DNA of 64,000 nt from positions 558,001 to 622,000 of the forward strand of contig NZ_AP022671.1 of the NCBI RefSeq assembly GCF_011405515.1, read 5' to 3'. The stretch comes from Nitrospira sp. KM1. GTDB taxonomy: Bacteria; Nitrospirota; Nitrospiria; Nitrospirales; Nitrospiraceae. Under the pieces are notes generated by a model that saw only the letters and a list, made by a program, of their open reading frames with translations, made no database searches and had not been told where the DNA came from. A program made the position numbers and the translations under genes. Shown here piece by piece: positions 1-7,575 of this stretch (its first letter is position 1; each line of letters opens with the position of its first letter).

Positions 1-332
1 ACCAGGTGAAACCGAGCATGGATATCAATTTGGCAAAATTCCGGACCGATCCGGTCTACGACACCATGGCTGTCTGGAGTAATTGGGATATAAGAGGATG
101 GGTTAAACTTGATGTCTTGGCCCGCGCGCTGAATGTGGAGACCAAATCTGGTAGTGGCGATCAGGTTGCAGGAATGTGGGAAGGTGGACGGGGAGAAGAA
201 CTGGCGCTCTATTGCCTTCAGGATACCTATGTCACGTATGCGTGCTATTGTCGCATGAATTTTCGGCAGCCTCTCTCACGCGAGATCATCCTTCTCCAAC
301 CGGAGATCGTCCAGGTCAATGGAACTTGTTAA
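1..332 (+). CDS. 3'-5' exonuclease, PolB-related (C-terminal part)
   Basis: The reading frame is open to the left edge of the window, so only the last ~110 residues are present. They read like the end of the predicted 3'-5' exonuclease family related to the proofreading domain of DNA polymerase B: a stretch D-V-L-A-R-A-L-N, a lysine/serine/glycine linker, the G-D-Q-V-A-G-M-W-E block and then L-Y-C-L-Q-D-T-Y, which carries the conserved C-x-x-D of the last exonuclease motif. The family is a DnaQ-like metal-dependent nuclease probably used in DNA repair. The upstream part with the first catalytic acids is outside the window. A GTG at 6 is probably internal, not the start. The stop overlaps the end of the convergent lipoprotein gene by 4 bases. 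Confidence 0.7.
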   Translation, partial: QVKPSMDINLAKFRTDPVYDTMAVWSNWDIRGWVKLDVLARALNVETKSGSGDQVAGMWEGGRGEELALYCLQDTYVTYACYCRMNFRQPLSREIILLQPEIVQVNGTC

Positions 333-1255
333 CGGGATGGATAGACTTCTGCTTGTTTTTTCTTTGGGGCGGGCTTTCCCGACACTTTCGTCGCTTTCAG
401 TGCTTTGAGTTCCTCATCGCGGTCACGTAACTCCCGCTTCATCCAATCGGCCTCTTTCCGAAGCATGTTGATTTCTAGATCTTTTTTTGCAATGAGCTCT
501 TTGACCTTGTCATTCTGACTGGTCTCGGGCAAATCCTCGATCGCCTTAAACCCGGACATGCCGCGAGCCGGGGAACCCGACTGACTCTTTCCTTGACCAG
601 GAGAGGATGCGACTGACATGTGAGACTGGGATTTTCCTTCCGCTTGCGAAAAAACCATGAAGGCACTCGGTGCCTTGGCCAGTGCGTGGTAGTCGACGAC
701 CACCATCGTCGAACCAACGGATCCAGCCGCGGCGTAGGATGGCGCCTGTTCGGTGTGAGCAACGGATTCAGGCATGAATCCTTTGATCAATGCGCCTCTT
801 GATATGGTGATGTAGAGCAGACCTTTTTGCACATAGAGGCTGCCCGCGGCGGGTTCATAGCCTGACCCTGCCGATGAGGAGAGCCGAAACCCAACAATCT
901 GCTCGGGCTTCGCTTTCGCTAAACTTTGTGTGAGCAGGGGAACAATAGATTCTGCATCCTCATCGCTGAAAATTCTCATTGGCTTGCTGCCACCAGCGGA
1001 CATTCTGGATGCCTCCATTTGACTCTCTTCGCTGTACAGCCCTTTCACGACCTTCATCATGGTGGCTTGATCGATCACAGAGGGATGGCTCGCCTCGAAC
1101 GACCAGTCTGTCACCTCTTCCAAGTAAGCCTGTCCCTTGGCATTTTGAGCTACCTTGGCAGTAGTCGAACATCCTCCGGTAACGACCAGTCCCATAGCCG
1201 CCCATCCAATCAAAAGCGTGGTGGTTTTCAATTGATAGGTGAAGAGTGACATCAT
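329..1255 (-). CDS. lipoprotein of unknown function with C-terminal coiled coil
   Basis: A 308-residue protein with an N-terminal hydrophobic segment and a lipobox-like V-T-G-G-C ending near residue 29, so it should be exported and lipidated. A good ribosome binding site (AAGGAG) precedes the ATG at 1255. The middle part (about 60-180) resembles the lipoprotein at 51928-52668: both have an F-x-x-E-x-x-E segment followed by P-x-x-T-x-x-x-A-x-A-K, V-x-F-x-L-S and a G-x-x-Y stretch. Residues about 255-295 are charged and heptad-like, probably a coiled coil, and the tail is rich in lysine and proline. No known function; possibly an envelope assembly or sensing component. Confidence 0.75.
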   Translation of the reverse strand: MMSLFTYQLKTTTLLIGWAAMGLVVTGGCSTTAKVAQNAKGQAYLEEVTDWSFEASHPSVIDQATMMKVVKGLYSEESQMEASRMSAGGSKPMRIFSDEDAESIVPLLTQSLAKAKPEQIVGFRLSSSAGSGYEPAAGSLYVQKGLLYITISRGALIKGFMPESVAHTEQAPSYAAAGSVGSTMVVVDYHALAKAPSAFMVFSQAEGKSQSHMSVASSPGQGKSQSGSPARGMSGFKAIEDLPETSQNDKVKELIAKKDLEINMLRKEADWMKRELRDRDEELKALKATKVSGKPAPKKKQAEVYPSR

Positions 1256-1319
1256 GACCGTTCTCCTTTAGGTCTCAGGCGTGAGCGTCGAAGGGCGGTT
1301 CGCCGAAAGAGCGAAGCAA

Positions 1320-1592
1320 TCACCAAATACCCAAACCCATAAGGGTCATGCTTAGGGCCAGCCAACCTACCAGGCCAATCGCTATACCGGTTTCTAGCGT
1401 AAAGGTTGATTCGGCTTTAGCGGTATGGGTTGAGTCCGCTTCGAGACGCATGTCAGCTCTCCATAGTTCTTGTGTATAAGAAATTGAATTCGCTCGCTGA
1501 ATTAGCAAAGACTGTGCCCCCCATTTGATGAGGGCCACTCTGAAGGACTTCGCAGAATCCAACAGAGCAATTCCGAGTTCTCGAGATGTCAC
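1320..1592 (-). CDS. possible small membrane protein
   Basis: A 90-residue reading frame whose last ~25 residues form one clear hydrophobic segment (G-I-A-I-G-L-V-G-W-L-A-L) ending the protein. The N-terminal part is unremarkable. Only a weak Shine-Dalgarno-like GGGA lies before the ATG. It resembles no family I know. If it is not real, positions 1256-1840 contain only the miaB terminator and no other gene I can support. Confidence 0.3.
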   Translation of the reverse strand: MTSRELGIALLDSAKSFRVALIKWGAQSLLIQRANSISYTQELWRADMRLEADSTHTAKAESTFTLETGIAIGLVGWLALSMTLMGLGIW

Positions 1593-1774
1593 AGGTATCC
1601 CACGTCCAAGACGCTGATGTCGAAAAATGCCTTACAACTACCTGATTAATCGCGTTCCCTGAGGAAACAGTCAGCAGGGTTGGCGATAGTCAAACCTCTG
1701 GATACAGCCAATCAAAGATCTCTAAGGATCGGTCTTATCAGACCAGAGTTACTGGAGGAAATTGCCGCTCGATC

Positions 1775-1802
1775 GAAAAAGAATGACCATCTGATGGTCG
1801 TT
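1775..1802 (-). terminator. Rho-independent terminator after miaB
   Basis: Read on the minus strand, the inverted repeat GACCATC/GATGGTC at 1785-1799 is followed by a T-rich run (the complement of 1775-1783). It lies about 40 bases beyond the miaB stop codon and would end the mtaB-miaB transcript. Confidence 0.65.
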
Positions 1803-1840
1803 TCTGGTGCAGTTTCGTTCGATTTGGACCAGGGCCTGGC

Positions 1841-3199
1841 TTATGGAGAGCTTGGTTGAGGTTGAGCAATGCCATAGAGCGTTGAGGCGGATGAATCGTA
1901 TATCGAGAGTGGGACCATGTCTCCCGGTCGAACACTGGTCCCGTTCTTTTCCCACACCGCAGTGATATTGCCGTCCGTTTTCCCCATCCCCTGATCAGAG
2001 GAGCGCTTTGAGTTTCCTTCGACCAATACATTCACGACCGAGCCAACATATTCACGATTTCGGTCAAAAGAAATCTTACGCTGCAGATCAACCAATGCCG
2101 TAACCCGTTCAGACTTTACAGCTTCCGGCACGTCGTCTCTGTACTTCCTGGCCGCAATCGTATTTTTCCGTTCCGAGTATTTAAAGATAAAGGCGGAGTG
2201 GAATCTTACAGTTTCGACGAGACGGATTGTGTCCGAAAACTCTTCATCGGTTTCCGAACAGAAGCCTGCGATAATGTCGGTTGTCAGTGCAATCTGTGTA
2301 TTCATCGTCCTGATGCGATCGACCAGACTTAAATATTCCGAGCAGGTGTACGTACGATTCATCATTTCCAAAACTCGATCGTTTCCGGACTGCACTGGCA
2401 GATGAATGTGCTTGCAGATATTTGGATGAGATGAGACGGCCTTCAATAGGTCGACAGGAAAGTCCTTTGGATGCGGAGAGGTAAACCGCACGCGTTCGAG
2501 TCCCGGCACATCGGCCACCTCCAATAAGAGACGTGCAAAATCCCACGTGTCATAACTGTAGGAATTCACATTTTGCCCAAGGAGCGTCACCTGCTTGAAT
2601 CCTTGTTCGGCACACAAGCGCGCTTCTTCAAGAATCCCTTTCGGGTTACGTGACCGCTCACGACCTCTCGTGTAGGGCACAACGCAAAAACTACAAAAAT
2701 TGTCACACCCGCGCATAATGGCGATCCAGGCGTTGACACCGTCGTTCCTCTCCGGAACGATATCATCGTAGGTCTCATACTCCGACAATTCGACAGCCAA
2801 TCGTTTCTGATCAACCCCTTGTTCCTGCAATGTCATTGCGTTCGTAATCAATTGTGGCAACTGCCTGTAGGAATCTGGACCTGCAAGCACGTCGACAATC
2901 GGTTCCTTCTCCGGCAATTCCGCCTTGAGATTCTGGGCCATACATCCCAATACTCCAACGACGAGCGGACGGTGCTTCTTGACGGATCTCAGATCCGATA
3001 GATGGGTAAACACCTTGTTGTGGGCATTTTCGCGAATCGCGCAGGTATTCATGAGGATGACATCGGCACACTCGCGATCTTCGGTGAACTGAAACCCTTC
3101 GCGCTTCAGAAGCGAACGAACCAGTTCTGAATCATATTCATTCATCTGACATCCGAAGGTTTCTATATGCACCAAAGGAACGGCTGGCTTCTGACTCAT
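1841..3199 (-). CDS. miaB: tRNA-2-methylthio-N6-dimethylallyladenosine synthase MiaB
   Basis: Radical-SAM methylthiotransferase that turns i6A37 into ms2i6A37 in tRNAs reading UNN codons. The 452-residue protein has the family's full length and order: N-terminal UPF0004 domain with cysteines 17, 53 and 86 for the auxiliary iron-sulfur cluster, the radical-SAM C-x-x-x-C-x-x-C at 165/169/172 followed by the Y-T-R-G-R-E-R-S-R signature, and a C-terminal TRAM domain. The sequence around M-N-T-C-A-I-R-E is typical of MiaB rather than RimO or MtaB. Its ATG overlaps the stop of the upstream mtaB-like gene (ATGA), so the two are translated from one message. A terminator follows. Confidence 0.95.
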   Translation of the reverse strand: MSQKPAVPLVHIETFGCQMNEYDSELVRSLLKREGFQFTEDRECADVILMNTCAIRENAHNKVFTHLSDLRSVKKHRPLVVGVLGCMAQNLKAELPEKEPIVDVLAGPDSYRQLPQLITNAMTLQEQGVDQKRLAVELSEYETYDDIVPERNDGVNAWIAIMRGCDNFCSFCVVPYTRGRERSRNPKGILEEARLCAEQGFKQVTLLGQNVNSYSYDTWDFARLLLEVADVPGLERVRFTSPHPKDFPVDLLKAVSSHPNICKHIHLPVQSGNDRVLEMMNRTYTCSEYLSLVDRIRTMNTQIALTTDIIAGFCSETDEEFSDTIRLVETVRFHSAFIFKYSERKNTIAARKYRDDVPEAVKSERVTALVDLQRKISFDRNREYVGSVVNVLVEGNSKRSSDQGMGKTDGNITAVWEKNGTSVRPGDMVPLSIYDSSASTLYGIAQPQPSSP

Positions 3200-4530
3200 A
3201 ACGTGGATTCTCCGGAAAGAATCATTTCAGATTCGGGGTTGGTCTGTCCAACTGCCCATCTGTCGGACGTGCCGGAGACCAGAACGGGTCTCACCTCACC
3301 CTCCGGCGCTTGGACCGAGGGGACAGCCACATGAAGAAAATTAGGCGCGGTTCCCACTCTGAACCCATCCCGCTCACCGGACTCAAAGAGAACCGAGACG
3401 GTCCTGCCGATATGGTGTTGAACAAACTGTGCTCGCTTGCGATTGGATAGAGCAGTCAGAGCCCTGACGCGCTCACTCGATACAACCGGGCTGACCTGGC
3501 CGGGCAATTTCACCGCAGCCGTACCGGGGCGCGAGGAATACGGAAAGACATGAAAGTAAGAGAAGGGCAGGGTCTCGGCAACATGATACGTGTTAAGAAA
3601 TGCCGCCTCGCTCTCTCCAGGAAATCCGACCATTAAATCCGTTCCGAGTCCCAATCCGGGGATGGTTGAACATGCGTACTCGACAAGTGCAGTGAATTCT
3701 TTGAGCCGGTACGGCCGATTCATGGCGGACAATATGCTGTCGTCGCCGCTTTGCAAAGGAACGTGCAGGTACGGACACACCTTGGTTGAGGCGGCGATCC
3801 GATCTATCAGAGCTTTCGTGATCGTCGCCGGCTCGATGGACGAGATTCTAATCCGTTCCAATTGCGGGATCGACTCGAGTCGATCAATGAGCTGAAGAAA
3901 ATCGCGACCGTCATGACTATACTGTCCAAGATTCACACCGGTCAAAACGATTTCCCGGAAGCCCCCTTTCGCCAGAATTTCAGCCTCCTGATACACGTCT
4001 TCTAACACCCGGCTGCGCTCATGCCCTCTGGCAAACGGAATGATGCAAAAACTGCACATGACGTTACAGCCATCCTGAATTTTGACCAATGCTCTGGTCG
4101 TCGACGGCTCTCCATAGAACGGCATGATGAAATCTTCACGACCGAGTGTCTTGGTATGCAAGACGCGGGCTTTCGGCAATTTTTTTAACGTGTCCGGGGG
4201 TGGAAGCAGATTCGGTACATCCCATTTGTATTGATTTCCGATGACGAGATCTATGCCCGGAATGGCAGCCAGTTCACGAACGCCGGTTTGTGCATAACAG
4301 CCGGTGACTGCCACAAAGGCATGCGGGGAATGTCGTAACGTCTTGCGAATTGCATAACGACACGTCCGCTCTGCATCCTCCGTTACTGAGCATGTATTGA
4401 TAATGAGAAGATCCACCGGATGTCCGAAGTCCACAACCTCGTACCCGTCTCGGCGGAGACGGGAAGTCAGGACCATCGATTCAGCCTGGTTAAGGCGACA
4501 TCCTAATGTGTGAAGAGAGGCGCGTTTCAT
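3196..4530 (-). CDS. mtaB: tRNA (N6-threonylcarbamoyladenosine-37) methylthiotransferase MtaB
   Basis: Paralogue of MiaB predicted to convert t6A37 to ms2t6A37 in ANN-decoding tRNAs. The N-terminus (H-T-L-G-C-R-L-N-Q-A-E-S) and I-I-N-T-C-S-V-T are the MtaB/YqeV signature. Cluster cysteines are at 11, 47 and 78; the radical-SAM motif is at 155/159/162 (G-C-N-V-M-C-S-F-C), followed by F-A-R-G-H-E-R-S-R. A GTG immediately before the chosen ATG (4530) could also start translation. The gene overlaps miaB by four bases. Confidence 0.9.
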   Translation of the reverse strand: MKRASLHTLGCRLNQAESMVLTSRLRRDGYEVVDFGHPVDLLIINTCSVTEDAERTCRYAIRKTLRHSPHAFVAVTGCYAQTGVRELAAIPGIDLVIGNQYKWDVPNLLPPPDTLKKLPKARVLHTKTLGREDFIMPFYGEPSTTRALVKIQDGCNVMCSFCIIPFARGHERSRVLEDVYQEAEILAKGGFREIVLTGVNLGQYSHDGRDFLQLIDRLESIPQLERIRISSIEPATITKALIDRIAASTKVCPYLHVPLQSGDDSILSAMNRPYRLKEFTALVEYACSTIPGLGLGTDLMVGFPGESEAAFLNTYHVAETLPFSYFHVFPYSSRPGTAAVKLPGQVSPVVSSERVRALTALSNRKRAQFVQHHIGRTVSVLFESGERDGFRVGTAPNFLHVAVPSVQAPEGEVRPVLVSGTSDRWAVGQTNPESEMILSGESTL

Positions 4531-4680
4531 CACTCAGCGGTATTATAAAGATGTATTCCAAAGCTCAGCAAGAGCAACAGCAGAGTGCGAGATGGACGTT
4601 GGCCGGTTGAAGACGCGCAAGCAGCGTGATAGCATCCTCAAATCCCCCTTCGTAGTTTCGGTTTGGCCTGAACTTAGATC

Positions 4681-5094
4681 ATGACCGCACCACGACCACG
4701 ACTCACAGCCGCCATAGTTCTATGCGGCGCATTGCTGTTCTCCGCAGTCAACGGGATTTCTAAAGAATCTTTGCCGCAAGAGCCTGAAGTCGGCACCAGA
4801 ATCGAAGAGCTTTATGACCATGAATCCAGGCTCTTCTTGATGCTGTATTCGCTCAGCGGAACTGGACAGGTCGATTACGTCACTGGGCGGCTCGTTCACG
4901 AATATTCTCGCAGCAATTACGGAAATCCCATTTATCAAACCGAGGACTTTCCTTTGTTCTACTGGTGGAATCATACGATGTGGAATGACCCCGAGCAGGA
5001 CGGCGTGAACGGGAACGAACACATTTACCAAGAGAACGTCGATTTCGATATTTCCCGCTACAAGCCCTGCACGTTCAATAGCCAGCCTTGCTAA
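4681..5094 (+). CDS. secreted protein of unknown function
   Basis: A 137-residue protein with a positively charged start and a hydrophobic segment (residues 9-23, ending near V-N-G), which looks like a signal peptide. The mature part is acidic and aromatic (L-F-Y-W-W-N-H-T-M-W) with two cysteines near the C-terminus that could form a disulfide. No recognisable domain and no clear ribosome binding site. It stands alone between divergent mtaB and the AmpG-like gene. Confidence 0.6.
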   Translation: MTAPRPRLTAAIVLCGALLFSAVNGISKESLPQEPEVGTRIEELYDHESRLFLMLYSLSGTGQVDYVTGRLVHEYSRSNYGNPIYQTEDFPLFYWWNHTMWNDPEQDGVNGNEHIYQENVDFDISRYKPCTFNSQPC

Positions 5095-5215
5095 TCCCTT
5101 CCCAGCATCTTTCTTGTCGCCCGGCAGACTTCCATTCGACTGAATTCATGAAACTGCTAAGGGTGTCGCCCCCCTGGATGGTATTGTCGAGGGATCGTCG
5201 TGGAATCATCATATT

Positions 5216-6481
5216 ATGAGCAGCGGCAGATCGCTCACACGCACTCTTGCTAACACACGCATCGCGATCATGCTTCCCCTGGGGTTCGCCTCCGGGCTTC
5301 CGCTGGCACTGACATCGGGTACCCTCCAAGCCTGGCTGACTGTGGCAGGCCTCGATCTCAAGACGATCGGTTTTTTTACTCTCGTAGGAATTCCATACAC
5401 GTTCAAATTCCTCTGGGCGCCATTGATGGATCACCTGGTGCCTCCCTGGCTGGGTCGGAGGCGTGGATGGATGCTCGTGGCACAGGCGGGCACGGCCGCC
5501 GGCCTTGCCTGCATGGGCTTAATCGGGCCCGGCCCCACACCTGACGTTTTAGGGATAGCGGCTTTGACGGTTGCATTTCTCTCGGCATCGCTCGATATCG
5601 TATTCGATGCCTATCGAACCGACGTACTCGCGCCGGCGGAGAGAGGATTCGGCGCGGCTGTGTGGGTCAATGGATACCGCTTTGCCATGTTGGTGGCAAG
5701 TTCCGGCGCGCTAATTTTGGCCGACCACATTGGCTGGCGAAACACCTATCTCGTACTGGCTGCATTGATGGCAACGGGTATACTCACCATTGTTCTTGCT
5801 CCAGAGCCTCCCAAACACCACATGGCTCCCTCATCGCTGACTGAGGCTGTCACCAAGCCGTTGACCGAGTTATTTTTTCGTCCCGGCATGGCTGGAATTT
5901 TGGCTCTGATTTTACTGTACAAACTTGGGGACGCGGTCGCCGCGTCGCTCCAGACCGCCTTTTTCATCGGAGGGCTGGGATTTTCTGCCAGTGACGTCGG
6001 ATATGTAAAAGCTATAGGAATATTTGCCACATTGATTGGAGCATTGGGGGGAGGCATGGCTATGGCCAGCCTGGGCCTTGTCCGTTCGCTCTTCCTGTTC
6101 GGACTGTTCCAGGCTCTATCCAATCTGTGTTTTACAGCGCTGGCATGGGCGGGGAAAAGCTATTCGCTGTTGACGGCATCGGTGATGGTGGAGAATCTGA
6201 CGGGCGGAATGGGTACAGCGGCATTTGTTGCATTAGTGATGTCGTTATGTGACCACCGCTATACTGCAACACAGTTTGCGATTCTCTCTTCGGTTGAGGC
6301 GATGGGGAGGGTATTCGCCGGCCGTCCTTCGGCCGAACTCGTCGCGGCCCTCGGATGGGCGCAGTTTTTTTTCATATCGTTCCTCATCGCTCTGCCGGGA
6401 GTGTGGCTTGTGTGGGTATTGAGAAAGCGTTTGGCTCATAGCTCGGCGGAGGCATCAATTCCGGAGTCGGCATTGTTATAG
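5216..6481 (+). CDS. ampG: AmpG-like MFS permease
   Basis: A 421-residue, strongly hydrophobic protein with about 12 membrane segments. The opening (L-G-F-A-S-G-L-P-L-A-L-T), a loop with G-I-P-Y-T-F-K-F-L-W-A-P-L-M-D and the short R-R-R-G-W cytoplasmic motif are characteristic of AmpG, the inner-membrane importer of muropeptides in cell-wall recycling. AmpG-like proteins in non-enterobacteria may carry other solutes, so the substrate is inferred. No ampD or nagZ homologue is adjacent. The stop overlaps the end of the convergent membrane-protein gene by 6 bases. Confidence 0.8.
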   Translation: MSSGRSLTRTLANTRIAIMLPLGFASGLPLALTSGTLQAWLTVAGLDLKTIGFFTLVGIPYTFKFLWAPLMDHLVPPWLGRRRGWMLVAQAGTAAGLACMGLIGPGPTPDVLGIAALTVAFLSASLDIVFDAYRTDVLAPAERGFGAAVWVNGYRFAMLVASSGALILADHIGWRNTYLVLAALMATGILTIVLAPEPPKHHMAPSSLTEAVTKPLTELFFRPGMAGILALILLYKLGDAVAASLQTAFFIGGLGFSASDVGYVKAIGIFATLIGALGGGMAMASLGLVRSLFLFGLFQALSNLCFTALAWAGKSYSLLTASVMVENLTGGMGTAAFVALVMSLCDHRYTATQFAILSSVEAMGRVFAGRPSAELVAALGWAQFFFISFLIALPGVWLVWVLRKRLAHSSAEASIPESALL

Positions 6482-6772
6482 TGGAATGATGCGCCGTTGA
6501 AGATACAGCACGTACAGCATGAGAGTGGGAAGCGGCGCGAGGACGAAGGGGATAAGCCAGACCCAGACATTCTTTGCTCGCATCCGCGCTTGATCGATCA
6601 TCCAGATAAACACCCAAATAATGAGTCCAATATGATTCAACGCCATCCACCTTGTAGTATGAATTTTTAACCCGCTTGCTTGATCGGATGCTCCAGTGAA
6701 GAGAAAAACTCCGATCATCAGAATGAAGCCTCCAAGCAGAATCCCCGCTAGACATTTGCTCCACACAAACAT
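6476..6772 (-). CDS. small membrane protein, three or four hydrophobic segments
   Basis: A 98-residue protein with hydrophobic stretches at about 8-27, 44-61 and 70-90. A strong ribosome binding site (GGAGGA) precedes the ATG. The positions and charges suggest an inner-membrane protein, but I recognise no family. It is divergent from the DUF4359-like gene with about 155 bases between the starts. Confidence 0.6.
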   Translation of the reverse strand: MFVWSKCLAGILLGGFILMIGVFLFTGASDQASGLKIHTTRWMALNHIGLIIWVFIWMIDQARMRAKNVWVWLIPFVLAPLPTLMLYVLYLQRRIIPL

Positions 6773-6928
6773 GTCAATTCCTCCTGCATTGATGCGGTCA
6801 GCGAGTTGGCTGAAAGTCGGAAAAGTCGGATCGCTGGCAAGGCTAATCGTGCGCTATCTGTTTTGTCAAAAGACACAGCCGATACGGCCGAAATTGGAGA
6901 CAGTGTGCGCGTCGCAGGAGAGGGCAGT

Positions 6929-7303
6929 ATGAAGCAGATTTGGCCACTTGTCTTAGTTGTCCTGGTCCTATCAGCGTGCATTACCCTTGTCCTGACGAAT
7001 CCATCGATCGAGGCCTACCTCGATTTCGTCGAACGGGAGTTAAGCAAGGCGCTGGATCGATCAGGGAAACAAGATCAATCGCAAGAGCGTGCCATGCTCC
7101 GATCAATCTTTCAGAGGCATAGTCACGAACTGGTTGTCAGCGTGCTTGGTCCCAATACCGTCAGAAGGAACTGGGGACTGGCAAGCCTATTTGAGACAAA
7201 TGTTTTTGACCAGCATATTGAAATATTGGGTATCGGTGGAATGTTTATTCCATTGCGAGGTCTTGACGAAGCAGCCGTTCGATTGGGGCGATTGGCATTC
7301 TAG
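6929..7303 (+). CDS. membrane-anchored protein, DUF4359-like
   Basis: The frame is open from 6806, but the ATG at 6929 has a fine ribosome binding site (GGAGAGGG) and is followed at once by a membrane anchor, so I take a 124-residue protein. After the anchor come T-N-P-S-I-E-A-Y, a helix, and a C-terminal segment with N-W-G-L-A-S-L-F and G-I-G-G-M-F-I-P-L, an order matching DUF4359 proteins (single N-terminal helix, short exported domain). Function is unknown in the whole family. Confidence 0.6.
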   Translation: MKQIWPLVLVVLVLSACITLVLTNPSIEAYLDFVERELSKALDRSGKQDQSQERAMLRSIFQRHSHELVVSVLGPNTVRRNWGLASLFETNVFDQHIEILGIGGMFIPLRGLDEAAVRLGRLAF

Positions 7304-7368
7304 AAATTTTTCTTCCATGTGCCAAATTGTCTCAGAGAGTTAACACGTAAATTACGAGGCATTGGATC

Positions 7369-7451
7369 TGTGGATAACCACACATATTTTGAGCAGAACC
7401 GGCATCAGACAAGCATCAGCGACTATCCACAGAATTTCCTCTGTTTCCACA
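7369..7451. promoter_or_regulatory. cluster of DnaA-box-like sites upstream of nrdJ
   Basis: TGTGGATAA at 7369-7377 is a perfect E. coli-type DnaA box (minus strand). CTATCCACA at 7423-7431 differs in one position and GTTTCCACA at 7443-7451 in two. They lie in an AT-rich gap before nrdJ. In E. coli DnaA also controls nrdAB, so regulation of nucleotide reduction is the simplest reading. Confidence 0.45.
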
Positions 7452-7456
7452 GATAA

Positions 7457-7504
7457 CCACAATATTTAGTATTGACAATTCAAACCAATGGCTATATGTA
7501 GTCA
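7457..7504 (+). promoter_or_regulatory. tandem NrdR boxes and promoter of nrdJ
   Basis: Two sites fit the NrdR consensus (ACACwATATATwGTGT): CAATATTTAGTAT from 7460 (11 of 13 core positions) and CTATATGTAGTCA from 7492 (10 of 13). Their equivalent bases are 32 apart, about three helical turns, the spacing known for NrdR box pairs. A -35 element TTGACA (7472-7477) sits between them, and the second box covers the -10 region, so bound NrdR would block RNA polymerase when ATP/dATP levels signal sufficient deoxynucleotides. Confidence 0.7.
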
Positions 7505-7575
7505 CCTCCACTGCCTGGATCCCCTGCATGAATGATATTCTGTCAGTCCTGACAGCCTAACCCGGAGGAGAGACC

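Noticed and set aside
7304-7575. Chromosomal origin of replication
   Set aside because: DnaA boxes are present but only three, no dnaA or dnaN nearby, and the NrdR boxes explain the gap as an nrdJ control region; left as an alternative only.
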